Positions 13,001 to 28,000 are shown, counted from the first letter of the stretch. The stretch is DNA of 64,000 bases from Lineus longissimus (GCF_910592395.1 NC_088323.1:3412001-3476000), one strand, 5' to 3'. The notes: a model not told the origin generated them from the sequence alone. Translations and numbers: made by a program.

Positions 13001-16000
13001 AACAGTGTGCTATTTTAGCGGTGTTTGGTACAAAGCACATTACGTCGTTAAGAAATAAAAACAAAATGGCTTCCATCTGAAATAAGCATGACTGACTTAC
13101 CAGTTGGTGTTGTAACTGATGGTGTTGCAGTTGGAGTTGGCGTGGCTGAAAAGAACGCAGAATGAACGCTCAGATGTCAAATTTTACTACATGTAATTGT
13201 ATCTCACCAACAATTTCCGTCATTTTACAATAGCTGATGTTTATAACAATTTCACTTATGCATTCTTACCTGTACGTCAGCAGTAACTGCATGACGTTTG
13301 CTGTCAGAGAATGCAAGGAGTTTGATGGTTGAACTTTGTTTCGTTTCAACTACAGAAAGTGGTTTATTAGCAACTCTCTGTATTTGTTGTAAAATGATGA
13401 AAAAGACCAAAAGAGAAGAACGTAGGGGCTTAATAAGACTAGTTATATTTACCGGTAGGTGTTACTGATGGCGTTCGTGATGGTGTTTCGGATGGAGTTG
13501 GAGAAGCTGTTGATGGTGTTGTTGATGGAGTCGCAGATGGTGTTACCGATGGAGTTTCTGATGGAGTTACGGATGGTGTTACAGATTGGGTGATCGTTGG
13601 TGTTACTGATTGAGTACCTGACGGTGTTTCAGATGGTGTTCCAGTAGCAGTCGGCGTGCCTGATGGTGTTGTTGTTGATTGTGTCGTTACTGAAAAGAAA
13701 TCAGAATAAGGTCTTTGATTTCACATTGCGCCAAGCTCCTTGTTTTTTTCATAACCAATAGCAGCTGATATAGCTAAGTAAAACGAGCAAAACGGGTACA
13801 AGATGGTAGTAATTTGAGGCAAACAATAAAGCAAACCTCAGCGTGAGAAAAGGAGTGAACTTGATCTTCGAGACACTACACATAAGCGACTGTCAGGACA
13901 TAGATTATGGTGAAACAGCGCCTTACAAATGAAATTTCACCATGTACGTACTTACTTATTTAAGACCTATGCTTAGTCCATACTGCAATTACGACCGACG
14001 CGCGATCAAAATCAACCTCATCGTTCAGATTTTGAAACTGCGTCGGACATCATGGTTATGCGTCGGAATATGCAAATGCCTTTCGACTGCATATTGGCCA
14101 TGATCTGTGATTACCAATTTTGTCCTGGAGACAACCAATTGGCCCTACTAGCACCCACCTTTGGTCCTCTTTAAACTTACTTTCAACATGTTCGCATACG
14201 AATGCCTTTACACTTATTACATCGTACAAAGTTTCCGTCATTGGATTTGTATTGGCGAATATAGAGCGAATCAACTAAACATCCTTTGGTCTTTTCGTTG
14301 AGGCTGTGTCTACCAGGATGACCAACTTTCCACCAGGGAAATAATCAAATCCAGTTTGTGTGCTGTCAGGCACATTGATTTCCTTCCCCTGTTTTTTTTA
14401 CCTCAACATTATAGTCCTGAAAAGGGGGAGGGCTACCCGACCTTTTTATCAACAAACTCAATAACTGTGAATAGAACATAATAACATGGCTGGTCGCTAA
14501 CATTCCCCCATTTTACCTTAAGCGATTGTGTAACTGATTGTATACCTGTTTGAGTAGCAGTTCCTGTTGAGGTAGCCGTTCCTGTTGGGGTTGCAGTTTC
14601 TGTCGGTGTTCCTGATGATGTTACTGATGGTGTAACCGATGGTGTTACTGTTGGTGTTGATGGTGGTGTTCCCGTTGGAGTAACAGAAGGTGTCTCTGAT
14701 GGAGTAACAGATGGAGTAAGTGAAGCTGTCGATGGTGTTACAGATGGAGTAACAGATGACGTTATTGAAGGTGTTCCTGATGGAGTTCCTGATGGAGTTA
14801 GAGTAACAGTCTCTGATGGAGTAGGAGAGGCTGTCGATGGGGTGACAGATGGTGTTTCTGATGGAGTAACAGATGGTGTTTCTGATGGAGTAACAGATGG
14901 TGTTCCTGATGGTGTAACAGACGGTGTTTCAGACGGTGTTACGGATGGCGTTCCTGATGGTGTTTGAGAGGGGGTACCAGTTGGTGTAACCGATGGTGTG
15001 CCTGTTGGTGTTTCTGTTTGAGTAACTGACGGTGTTGCAGTAAGAGATGGCGTTATTGAAGGTGTTCCTGATGGAGTTGGAGTAACAGTCACTGATGGAG
15101 TAAGAGAAGCTGTCGATGGTGTTACAGATGGTGTTTCTGATGGAGTTCCAGATGGCGTTCCTGGTGTTTTAGACGGTGTTTCTGATGGAGTAACTGATGG
15201 TGTTTCTGATGGAGTCACGGATGGTGTTCCTGATGGAGTAACAGACGGTGTTTCAGACGGTGTTACAGATGGCGTTTCTGATGGTGTTTGAGAGGGAGTA
15301 CCAGTTGGTGTAACGGATGGTGTGCCTGTCGGTGTTTCTGATGGAGTTACAGACGGTGTTGCAGTAAGAGATGGCGTTATTGAAGGTGTTCCTGATGGAG
15401 TTCCTGATGGTGTTCCTGATGGCGTTGGAGTAACAGTCTCTGATGGAGTAAGAGAAGCTGTCGATGGTGTTACAGACGGTGTTTCTGATGGAGTAACTGA
15501 TGGTGTTTCTGATGGAGTCACAGATGGTGTTCCTGATGGCGTAACTGATGGCGTTTCTGATTGAGTAACAGACGGTGTTTCAGACGGTGTTACGGATGGC
15601 GTTCCTGATGGTGTTTGAGAGGGAGTACCAGTTGGTGAGACCGATGGAGTCTCTGATGGTGTACCGGACGGTGTGCCTGTTGGTGTTCCGGATGGAGTAA
15701 CGGATTGTGTTTCAGTAAAAGATGGCGTTATTGATGGAGTTCCTGATGGTGTTCCTGATGGTGTTCCTGATGGTGTTCCTGATGGTGTTCCTGATGGAGT
15801 TCCTGATGGTGTTCCTGATGGCGTTGGAGTAACAGTCTCAGATGGAGTAAGAGAAGCTGTCGATGGTGTTACAGATGGTGTTTCTGATGGAGTTCCTGAT
15901 GGCGTTCCTGTTGTTACAGACGGTGTTTCTGATGGAGTGACTGATGGTGTTTTTGATGGAGTCACAGATGGAGTTACGGATGGTGTTCCTGATGGTGTTT

Positions 16001-19000
16001 GAGTGGGAGTACCAGTTGGTGTAACCGATGGAGTCTCTGATGGTGTACCGGATGGTGTGCCTGTTGGTGTTTCTGATGGAGTAACAGACGGTGTTTCAGT
16101 AACAGATGGCGTTATTGAAGGTGTTCCTGATTGAGTTGGAGTAACAGTCTCTGATGGAGTAAGAGAAGTTGTTGATGGTGTTACAGATGGTGTTTCTGAT
16201 GGAGTTCCAGATGGCGTTCCTGTTGTTACAGACGGTGTTTCTGATGGAGTGACTGATGGTGTTTTTGATGGAGTCACAGATGGAGTTCCCGATGGTGTTC
16301 CTGATGGTGTTTGAGTGGGAGTACCAGTTGGTGTAACCGATGGAGTCTCTGATGGTGTACCTGATGGTGTGCCTGTTGGTGTTCCGGATGGAGTAGCAGA
16401 CGGTGTTTCAGACGGTGTTTCGGATGGCGTTCCTGATGGTGTTTGAGTGAGAGTAGCAGTTGGTGTAACCGATGGAGTCTCTGATGGTGTACCGGATGGT
16501 GTGCCTGTTGGTGTTTCGGATGGAGTAACAGACGGTGTTTCAGTAACAGATGGCGTAATTGAAGGTGTTCCTGATGGAGTTCCTGATGGTGTTCCTGATG
16601 GCGTTGGAGTAACAGTCTCTGATGGAGTAAGAGAAGCTGTCGATGGTGTTACAGATGGTGTTTCTGATGGAGTTCCAGATGGCGTTCCTGTTGTTACAGA
16701 CGGTGTTTCTGATGGAGTGACTGATTGTGTTTGTGATGGAGTCACAGAGGGTGTTACGGATGGTGTTCCTGATGGTGTTTGAGTGGGAGTACCAGTTGGT
16801 GTAACCGATGGAGTCTCTGATGGTGTACCTGATGGTGTGCCTGTTGGTGTTCCGGATGGAGTAACAGACGGTGTTTCAGACGGTGTTTCGGATGGCGTTC
16901 CTGATGGTGTTTGAGTGAGAGTAGCAGTTGGTGTAACCGATGGAGTCTCTGATGGTGTACCGGATGGTGTGCCTGTTGGTGTTTCGGATGGAGTAACAGA
17001 CGGTGTTTCAGTAACAGATGGCGTAATTGAAGGTGTTCCTGATGGAGTTCCTGATGGTGTTCCTGATGGCGTTGGAGTAACAGTCTCTGATGGAGTAAGA
17101 GAAGCTGTCGATGGTGTTACAGATGGTGTTCCTGATGGAGTTCCTGATGGCGTTCCTGTTGTTACAGATGGTGTTTCTGATGGAGTAACTGATGGTGTTT
17201 GTGATGGAGTCACAGATGGTGTTACGGATGGTGTTACAGATGGTGTTACGGATGGTGTTCCTGATGGTGTTTTAGTGGGAGTACCAGTTGGTGTAACCGA
17301 TGGAGTCTCTGATGGTGTACCGGATGGTGTGCCTGTTGGTGTTCCGGATGGAGTAACGGATGGTGTTTCAGTAACGGATTGCGTTATTGAAGGCGTTCCT
17401 GATGGAGTTCCTGATGGTGTTCCTGATGGCGTTGGAGTAACAGTCTCTGATGGAGTAAGAGAAGCTGTCGATGGTGTTACAGATGGTGTTTCTGATGGAG
17501 TTCCTGATGGCGTTCCTGTTGTTACAGACGGTGTTTCTGATGGTGTAACTGATGGTGTTTGTGATGGAGTCACAGATGGTGTTACGGATGGTGTTCCTGT
17601 TGGTGTTTGAGTGGGAGTAGCAGTTGGTGTAACCGATGGAGTCTCTGATGGTGTACCGGATGGTGTGCCTGTTGGTGTTCCGGATGGAGTAACGGATGGT
17701 GTTTCAGTGACAGATTGCGTTATTGAAGGTGTTCCTGATGGAGTTCTTGATGGTGTTCCTGATGGCGTTTGAGTAACAGTTTCTGATGGAGTAAGAGAAG
17801 CTGTCGATGGTGTTACAGACGGTGTTTCTGATGGAGTGACTGATTGTGTTTGTGATGGAGTCACAGAGGGTGTTACGGATGGTGTTCCTGAAGGTGTTTC
17901 AGTGGGAGTACCAGTTGGTGTAACCGATGGAGTCTCTGATGGTGTACTGGATGGTGTGCCTGTTGGTGTTCGGGATGGAGTAACGGATGGTGTTTTAGTA
18001 ACAGATGGCGTTATAGAAGGTGTTCCTGATGGAGTTCCTGATGGAGTTCCTGATGGAGTTCCTGATGGTGTTCCTGATGGCGTTGGAGTAACAGTCTCTG
18101 ATGGAGTAAGAGAAGCTGTCGATATAGTTACAGATGGTGTTCCTGATGGAGTTCCTGATGGCGTTCCTGTTGTTACAGACGGTGTTTCTGATGGTGTAAC
18201 TGATGGTGTTTGTGATGGAGTCACAGATGGTGTTACGGATGGTGTTACGGATGGTGTTACGGATGGTGTTACGGATGGTGTTACGGATGGTGTTACGGAT
18301 GGTGTTACGGATGGTGTTACGGATGGTGTTACGGATGGTGTTACGGATGGTGTTACGGATGGTGTTCCTGATGGTGTTACGGATGGTGTTCCTGATGGTG
18401 TTTGAGTGGGAGTACCAGTTGGTGTAACCGATGGAGTCTCTGATGGTGTACCGGATGGTGTGCCTGTTGGTGTTCCGGATGGAGTAACGGATGGTGTTTC
18501 AGTAACGGATTGCGTTATTGAAGGTGTTCCTGATGGAGTTCCTGATGGTGTTCCTGATGGCGTTGGAGTAACAGTCTCTGATGGAGTAAGAGAAGCTGTC
18601 GATGGTGTTACAGATGGTGTTTCTGATGGAGTTCCAGATGGTGTTCCTGTTGTTACAGACGGTGTTGCTGATGGAGTAACTGATGGTGTTTCTGATGGAG
18701 TGACAGATGGTGTTACGGATGGTGTTCCTGTTGGTGTTTGAGTGGGAGTAGCAGTTGGTGTAACCGATGGAGTCTCTGATGGTGTACCGGATGGTGTGCC
18801 TGATGGTGTTCCGGATGGAGTAACGGATGGTGTTTCAGTGACAGATTGCGTTATTGAAGGTGTTCCTGATGGAGTTCCTGATGGTGTTCCTGATGGCGTT
18901 GGAGTAACAGTCTCTGATGGAGTTAGAGAAGCTGTCGATAGTGTTACAGATGGTGTTTCTGATGGAGTTCCTGATGGCGTTCCTGTTGTTACAGACGGTG

Positions 19001-22000
19001 TTTCTGATGGAGTAACTGATGGTGTTTGTGATGGAGTCACAGATGGTGTTACGGATGGTGTTCCTGATGGTGTTTGAGTGGGAGTAGCAGTTGGTGTAAC
19101 CGATGGAGTCTCAGATGGTGTACCGGATGGTGTGCCTGTGGGTGTTCCGGATGGAGTAACTGACGGTGTTTCAGACGGTGTTTCGGACGGCGTTCCTGAT
19201 GGTGTTTGAGTGGGAGTACCAGTTGGTGTAAACGATGGAGTCTCTGATGGTGTACCGGATGGTGTGCCTGTTGGTGTTCCGGATGGAGTAACAGACGGTG
19301 TTTCAGTAACAGATGGCGTTATTGAAGGTGTTCCTGATGGCGTTGGAGTAACAGTCTCTGATGGAGTAAGAGAAGCTGTCGATGGTGATACAGATGGTGT
19401 TCCTGATGGAGTTCCCGATGGCGTTCCTGTTGTTACAGACGGTGTTTCTGATGGAGTTCCTGATGGTGTTCCTGATGGCGTTGGAGTAACAGTCTCTGAT
19501 GGAGTAAGAGAAGCTGTCGATGGTGTTACAGATGGTGTTTCTGATGGAGTTCCCGATGGCGTTCCTGTTTTTACAGACGGTGTTTCTGATGGAGTAACTG
19601 ATGGTGTTTGTGATGGAGTCACAGAGGGTGTTACGGATGGTGTTCCTGATGGTGTTTGAGTGGGAGTAGCAGTTGGTGTAACCGATGGAGTCTCAGATGG
19701 TGTACCGGATGGTGTGCCTGTGGGTGTTCCGGATGGAGTCACAGACGGTGTTTCAGACGGTGTCACGGATGGTGTTCCTGATGGTGTTTGAGTGGGAGTA
19801 CCAGTTGGTGTAATCGATGCAGTCTCTGATGGTGTACCGGATGGTGTGCCTGTTGGTGTTCCGGATGGAGTAACAGATGGTGTTTCAGTAACAGATGGCG
19901 TTATTGAAGGTGTTCCTGATGGAGTTCCTGATGGTGTTCCTGATGGCGTTGGAGTAACAGTCTCTGATGGAGTAAGAGAAGCTGTCGATGGTGTTACAGA
20001 TGGTGTTTCTGATGGAGTTCCTGATGGTGTTCCTGTTGTTACAGACGGTGTTTCTGATGGAGTTGCTGATGGTGTTTGTGATGGAGTCACAGATGGTGTT
20101 ACGGATGGTGTTCCTGATGGTGTTTGAGTGGGAGTACCAGTTGATGTAACCGATGGAGTCCCTGATGGTGTAACGGATGGTGTGCCTGTTGGTGTTCCGG
20201 ATGGAGTAACAGATGGTGTTTCAGTAATAGATGGCGTTATTGAAGGTGTTCCTGATGGAGTTGGAGTAACAGTCTCTGATGGAGTAGGAGATGCTGTCGA
20301 TGGTGTTACAGAAGGAGTAACCGATGGTGTTGCTGTTGGAGTAACTGATGGTGTTCCAGATGGAGTAACTGATGGGGTTCCTGATGGAGTAATAGATGGT
20401 GTTTCAGATGGAGTAACAGACGGTGTTACTGATGGAGTAGTAGATGGTGTTTCAGATGGGGTAACAGATGGTGTTCTTGATGGAGTTCCTGTTGAAGGAG
20501 AAGATGTGGTAATGCATGTGTCTGGTTGCTTAGCACAGCGGCCGTTGGTTCTGTTATAATATGGGGCCCCACATTCACAACTGTTTTCATGGCACCCCGG
20601 CAAGGGTTTGCAATCGCCAATATCGTCACATCCAAGACTACAGTAGCAGCTTTCATCGCAGACTGAAAGGGGTAAATTGAATTTTTGTCTGAGTTACTTT
20701 TTCAACTGTTTGCTATTATGGGAGGCACACTGAAACCTCTGTAACAGGTGTCATGAGGACATTTGAAGACGGCCTGGCAAGGCCTAAGCATGCTTGATAC
20801 GAGCTAAAATGTCTAGGTTACTGAGAATGACAGGAAAAGAAAGAAGAATAGTCGGCAACGCCGTAACAAATGTTGAGTGACTGCCAAAATATTGCGAATG
20901 GAAAGCGGCCACTGATTGGTAAAATCGCCGTGTATCGTGATGTTGTCGTGGCTACGGTGCAAATCGCAGATTGTAGAATCTGAATTTTTGCGTAGCGCTT
21001 TAGGATTCATATAAAACCGCAGTATACATTTATTTCCCTGGTTCCGTTACGTTGTGTATACTGCACTAATGACGTGTTCATTTCTGGACATAAGCGGTCA
21101 CACGTAAACGATGTACTAGTGCTTTTACGTGAACACAAAAAAACGCACCGAACTTTACCATGTAATATCTGCCCTTTTGTATTTCCTGACTCCTGTAAGT
21201 GACACAGGAAGAGGTCGTGTTAATGGATATTGGTGATTAAAAAAATTAAAGATAATTAGATAACTAGACAACTCTCTGATATCAAAACATCAGAGCTTAA
21301 AGTTTAGAGATGCGTTTTTTGTTGGCCCATGAATATAACGTACTTCAGTTTTACGGACATCTATCATTTAGGGAAACCAGTTTCAGCCAAACTGTTTTGT
21401 TGTATCATTTTATCAATGTCATGAACTCACGCCAGACGAGTAAAGAGACCCTTGAAGTCGGAGAAAATGGCGGTTAATTCAAGCAGGTACGGAACGACGT
21501 CATCAGTACATAAAGATCCGGCCATGCGTACGGAGGATGATTCTTCAGTGAATGTGGAGATTGTGTTGAGGTCGTTTGCTACACGACAACATTCTTTACG
21601 CAGCTCGAAAGTTGTCTCTCGTTGCCAATACTGACTTCTATTGCAGCATAAACCACAGGCACTTACAAATACCAGAAAACGACGACTAATAAGCCATCAA
21701 TCGGCAGTGAATGGATGTATAAAACCTACAGGCAATACGCATATGATGGTACATATACATGTACAAACATCTATGTCAGTCGATCAAACACGATGTACTA
21801 GTAACAGTCGACATATTCACTACGTCACCTTATCTCGGTCAAAATAGACAATTTCTTGGAAAAAATTCTTGAGTCGCGAAAAATTTTGCCGCGAAAATTT
21901 TCTGTTCTACAACAATTGCCTGCTGATCGATAGTCTAAGTTTTGGTATCTTCCCGCTCCTCGTAGAATCATGAAAATGGTGGTCACGTGACTTTTATAAT

Positions 22001-25000
22001 TGCGGCCAATGATGGCAGGTAGCGCGTCATCAGGGGTAAAATTTATGATAACTCACCGGATGGTGTTGTTGTCTCAGTCGTTGTTGTAACAGTAGATGTG
22101 CTAACTGTGCCTGAAATCAGTATAAACATCTTTATTCAATATATTGTAAGCCGGCCAGTATAGGACACATTTTCTTGAGAGTTGTACTTGTAGATTTCTT
22201 TCTGAGTTTTTATACAAAACTTGCAAACCCAAATTCTTCATATTTAGGCAGGTAACCTGATATCAGTGACCAATTATGAAGATATGTATTAAGTTATCAA
22301 TCCATAAATTGTGTACTTTTTTGGTAACCGGTACAATAAATCTGGAAATTACCAGATTTTGCAGTTTCATGATTTTATTCTGAAGCAGTATGCAATGTTA
22401 CCCAGACACATGACACATAAATGACTATCTATGGGACACTTTTGAGAATAGTTTAAGTAGTTTAGGCACGAAGCATAAGTAGCCCTGGTTACCAAAAAAA
22501 GTCCACGATAATACAATAATGGTACACACTTTATAAAGAATACATGTATATAAAGACAAAACAACAGAAATTGAAATAATCATGCAGTTTAAAGAATAAT
22601 AACTTGTCTAGTGAAATATTACATCTCGTTTTTTGATTGCTTTCCCTAGTTGATAATGACTTACCGATTGTTGGTTCAGTCGGTGGGATTGTCGGGGCAC
22701 CAGTAACTTCTTTTGGAGGCTCGTCTGTATGTAATGTAAAATGCTTCTATGTGAGATCTAAAAAGGTCACTCCAATCAAGTACAATCGTAAAAGCCAATG
22801 ACTCATTGAAAAGAGTGGCCTCACTGAAAAGATTATTGCACTGCTACGATCCAGATGGTCATATTTTGATGTCAATTTGGGATGCCTTTTTCAGTCGAAA
22901 ATTAGCCTCGATGATCAGTAGCCGCCGTGTTAGAAGCGCGAGCCTCGAATGCAACATCACATAGTTAATGAGAGAGGGTATTACGCTGACCTCTGGTTGC
23001 GCCAGCAGATATTGGCTTGTAGACATTTGCACCGGTACGTTTTTGTAACTGCCAGGAAACATTATTGACAGCGCAATGATAAACAGAATGAAGAATACGT
23101 CAAAAGCTGCAAAGCGGCAGATATCTGTTGCCTCCTTCTTTCTCTTCAGTAAGTCAGTGGAAGATAATAGATTTCAGATTCGCTCATCCTTGCCAAATCC
23201 ATATGAAATGCATTTTATACTGTAGTATAGGTGGGAGTAGTACTAGTGTATTGTGTGATGAAATGGGAGAAGTACTCACGGTAGCAATAAGTCGGGCTGA
23301 AGAGGATGAACCCTTCACCAATGGCATCAGGCGTCTTCTCAATGCTCACAGAAATTCGGATAACGTTGACTTGCTTTGGCTCAAAGATAAATGAACTAAT
23401 ATCGACATCACTAATGGGTGTCTTAAGTTCTGGAAGCATCTGTAAATTGACAAGTTGAATCGGTGAGCGTCTTAAAATATAGATGAGGTACCGAAGAAAC
23501 GCCTCGGTTATGTGGCGCTGACAATCAATTGAAGTTGTATTCGGGTATTTTGCAGGCGATCAGGAGAATTGGACAGAACGATGATCAATCATACGTTCCA
23601 AAACACATTCGTTGCAACGTTTCAATGTGGATTGCGTGTCAGCCTCGTTTCGACCATAACCTATTCAACGGGTATGAAATGTAGACCATCAGTTGTGCCC
23701 CTCCCCTCTTATCTTCTGCGTTTAAGTCTTTCTTCAATGACTTACGTGACACACTTCCAGTACAATGTTTTCATATCACCTGAACTTACGTCAATTGTTT
23801 TCGATGATGGGGTTCCTTTAACGTCGATTTCGAACTTGGTTAGTTTGTATTTGTTTAGCTGAACGTTTAGGCCTTGCAGTTCGAAGGCGAATGCATTTGT
23901 CTGATCAGGTAAGATATTGAAACTGATTTTCTTCTGTTTGTCTACAGAAGAAGATTTTCCATTCAAAAGGTCGTCCTTCCTCACACTGGGCGGTAAAACC
24001 ACAACGTCGATTCTTTCCAACAAGTTTCTCAGCACATGGTTCGGCCCGCAAACTGAAAAATGGTGAATAATGATAGTAAATAACAAATTAAGTGTTTATT
24101 GAGAAAGTGCAAATAGTGTCCAGCAGGTAATCATAATCGGCCCCGGCCCCAGGTTCTGACATTTTTTGCTACCAAGGCAAAAGTGAATGTCGCACCAAAC
24201 TAAAACCTTAGCACTCTGGTGATAAAACCCTTTGGTAGCTTTCATTTAAATCTGTTGGTTTCATTCTTACCCGCTAACCCTCGAGTGGCAATAGTTTGTC
24301 GGCGTCCCGAAGTCCAAGGACAAGAAGGAAAGGGTGTGGGCATTTGGCTCTAATTTCTGAAGTTCTTCGAAAGCTGCGTGTTTCATCATCAGAAGGTTTT
24401 TATGGCATTTTTGGAATATCAAGCCATGACTACGTCTTTTCTGAATCTATGATCAGGACCACATGCGAGGCTTTTGCTGTTCTCATTGCTGACATCGTCG
24501 TTTTACAGCAATCTTTCAGTTGGCTGCAGATGCCGTGATGATTTATTTTTTTTCTAAATTAGGAGGGGAAACTACCATGATAGTGCTCCCAATTTACCCC
24601 CAAAGTTGGAAACACGGGCAAATATTTGTTTAGCTTGGTCTGCAGTCGTTTTAAAGTGTGGATGCCCAAAGAACAACAAACTCTGTGGTTAGTGATGTGT
24701 GCAAACGCAGTCATGTTGGAGAAGTAAGCTAAGTGTAAACCAGCCTTTTGAACTGAAAAAGATGACTTACCGTTTTCTGTTGTCGTCGAGATGGGAGTTG
24801 TTCTTGTTGGTGTTACTGTCGGTGTGACCGATGGCGTTTCGGATGGGGTTTGTGTTGGTGTTTTCGATGGTGTTCCAGTTGATGATACCGATGGTGTTTC
24901 AGACGGCGTTGCCGATGGTGTTACCGATGGCGTTCCTGACGGTGTTCCAGATGGCGTCACAGAAGGAGTTGCAGTAATAGATGCTGTTACGGACGGTGTT

Positions 25001-28000
25001 ACCGATGGTGTTTCAGATGGGGTGGCCGATGGTGTTATTGATGGCGTTGCAGATTGTGTTGCAGTAACCGATGGTGTCCCTGATGGCGTCGCTGAAGGTG
25101 TTCCAGATGGCGTAACAGATGGTGTTCCAGTCGATGATACTGATGGTGTTTCAGATGGCGTTGCCGATGATGTTATTGATGGCGTTGCAGATGGTGTCAC
25201 AGATGGTGTTGCAGTAACCGATGGTGTCCCTGATGGTGTCACTGAAGGTGTTCCAGATGGCGTAACGGATGGTGTTCCAGTCGAGGACACCGATGGTGTT
25301 TCAGATGGCGTTGCTGATGGTGTTACTGATGGCGTTGCAGATGGCGTCACTGATGGTGTTGCAGTAACCGATGGTGTCCCTGTTGGCGTAACAGATGGTG
25401 TTCCAGTCGAGGACACCGATGGTGTTTCAGATGGCGTTACTGATGGTGTTACTGATGGCGTTGCAGATGGCGTCACTGATGGTGTTGCAGTAACCGATGG
25501 TGTCCCTGATGGCGTAACAGATGGTGTTACAGTCTGTGTTACTGTTGGTGTGACCGATGGCGTTTCGGATGGGGTATGTGTTGGTGTTTTCGATGGTGTT
25601 CCAGTTGATGATACCGATGGTGTTTCAGACGGCGTTGCCGATGCTGTTACTGATGGCGTTCCTGATGGTGTTCCAGATGGCGTCACAGAAGGAGTTTCAG
25701 TAATAGATGCTGTTACGGATGGTGTTACCGATGGTGTTTTAGATGGGGTGGCCGATGGTGTTATTGATGGCGTTGCAGATGGTGTTGCAGTAACCGATGG
25801 TGTCCCTGATGGCGTCGCTGAAGGTGTTCCAGATGGCGTAACAGATGGTGTTCCAGTCGATGATACTGATGGTGTTTCAGATGGCGTCGCCGATGGTGTT
25901 ACTGATGGTGTTGCAGATGGTGTCACAGATGGTGTTGCAGTAACCGATGGTGTCCCTGATGGCGTCGCTGAAGGTGTTCCAGATGGCGTAACAGATGGTG
26001 TTCCAGTCGATGATACTGATGGTGTTTCAGATGGCGTCGCCGATGGTGTTACTGATGGTGTTGCAGATGGTGTCACAGATGGTGTTGCAGTAACCGATGG
26101 TGTCCCTGATGGCGTCGCTGAAGGTGTTCCAGATGGCGTAACAGATGGTGTTCCAGTCGATGATACTGATGGTGTTTCAGATGGCGTTGCTGATGGTGTT
26201 ACTGACGGCGTTCCTGATGGTGTTCCAGATGGCGTCACAGATGGAGTTGCAGTAATAGATGCTGTTACGGATGGTGTTACCGATGGTGTTTCAGATGGGG
26301 TGGCCGATGGTGTTACTGATGGCGTTGCAGATGGCGTCACAGATGGTGTTGCAGTAACCGATGGTGTCCCTGATGGCGTCGCTGTAGGTGTTCCAGATGG
26401 CGTAACAGATGGTGTTCCAGTCGATGATACTGATGGTGTTTCAGATGGCGTTGCTGATGGTGTTACTGATGGTGTTTCAGATGGCGTTGCCGATGGTGTT
26501 ACTGATGGAGTTGCAGATGGTGTTGCAGTAACCGATGGTGTTACTGATGGCGTTGCAGATGGTGTTGCAGTAAGCGATGGTGTCCCTGATGGCGTCGCTG
26601 AAGGTGTTCCAGATGGCGTAACAGATGGAGTTCCGGTCGATGATACCGATGGTGTTTCAGATGGGGTGGCCGATGGTGTTACTGATGGCGTTAAAGACGG
26701 TGTTGCAGTAAGCGATGGTGTCCCTGATGGCGTCGCTGAAGGTGTTCCAGATGGTGTAACGGATGGTGTTCCAGTCGATGATACCGATGGTGTTTCAGAT
26801 GGCGTTGCTGATGGTGTTACTGATGGCGTTGCAGATGGCGTCAGAGATGGTGTTGCAGTAACCGATGGTGTCCCTGATGGCGTCGCTGAAGGTGTTCCAG
26901 ATGGCGTAACAGATGGTGTTCCAGTAATAGATGCTGTTACGGATGGTGTTACCGATGGTGTTTCAGATGGGGTGGCCGATGGTGTTATTGATGGCGTTGC
27001 AGATGGTGTTGCAGTAACTGATGGTGTCCCTGATTGCGTCGCTGAAGGTGTTCCAGATGGCGTAACAGATGGTGTTCCAGTAATAGATGCTGTTACGGAT
27101 GGTGTTTCAGATGGGGTGGCTGATGGTGTTATTGATGGCGTTGCAGATGGTGTTGCAGTAACCGATGGTGTCCCTGATGTCGTCACTGAAGGTGTTCCAG
27201 ATGGTGTAACAGATGGTGTTCCAGTCAATGATACCGATGGAGTTTCAGATGGCGTTGCCGATGGTGTTACTGACGGCGTTCCTGATGGTGTTCCAGATGG
27301 CGTCACAGATGGAGTTGCAGTAATAGATGCTGTTACGGATTGTGTTACCGATGGTGTTTCAGATGGGGTGGCCGATGGTGTTATTGATGGCGTTGCAGAT
27401 GGCGTTGCAGTAACCGATGGTGTCCCTGATGGCGTCGCTGAAGGTGTTCCCGATGGCGTAACAGATGGTGTTCCAGTCGATGATACTGATGGTGTTTCAG
27501 ATGGCGTTGCTGATGGTGTTACTGATGGCGTTGCAGATGGAGTCACAGATGGTGTTGCAGTAACCGATGGTGTCCCTGATGGCGTCACTGAAGGTGTTCC
27601 AGATGGCGTTACAGTCTTTGTTACTGTTGGTGTTTCAGATGGGGTTGCTGATGGTGTTACTGATGGTGTTCCGGATGGAGTACTGGTTGCTGAAAATACG
27701 AAAGAAATGCAACGCTTAGATTAAACGAGAATAAATTTGTTTTATTATATCATGCCTACGTATCATGTTGAGGAGGCTTGATCAGTTTGCGCTGTATGCC
27801 CCTCCAAACACGCTGTGTGGATATAAGCTCGATATTAATTATAGCTTTTTGTAATGTTTTTATTTAAAAAAAACCCGTCTTTTCGGGAAAAAAATCGTAC
27901 GTTGCAATTTCCACAAATAAAATCCGTTTGCTGAAGTGTCAGCAATAGTTGACTTTTTATCGTCTCTGATTCTTTACCAAAACTGCGGATATTTTTGGGA

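Noticed and set aside
14515-14517. Alternative donor GTAAAA for exon 49
   Set aside because: It would leave phase 0, while exon 50 needs phase 1; the donor at 14545 keeps the frame.
21452-21847. Small plus-strand frames in the largest intron
   Set aside because: Short, no recognisable domain, no splice or regulatory context; expected by chance.
23743-23748. Second GTAAGT donor for exon 45
   Set aside because: It leaves phase 2, which does not fit exon 46, and exceeds the length of its paralogue exon 5.
24791-27724. A 977-codon open frame on the plus strand reading DGVTDGV repeats, with similar frames at 15322-20559 and 28779-34559
   Set aside because: It is the antisense of the TPS array. 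A 12-bp repeat without stops in one frame keeps others open, and these frames close wherever the sense strand has T followed by a CAA codon. No splice sites or domain support on that strand.
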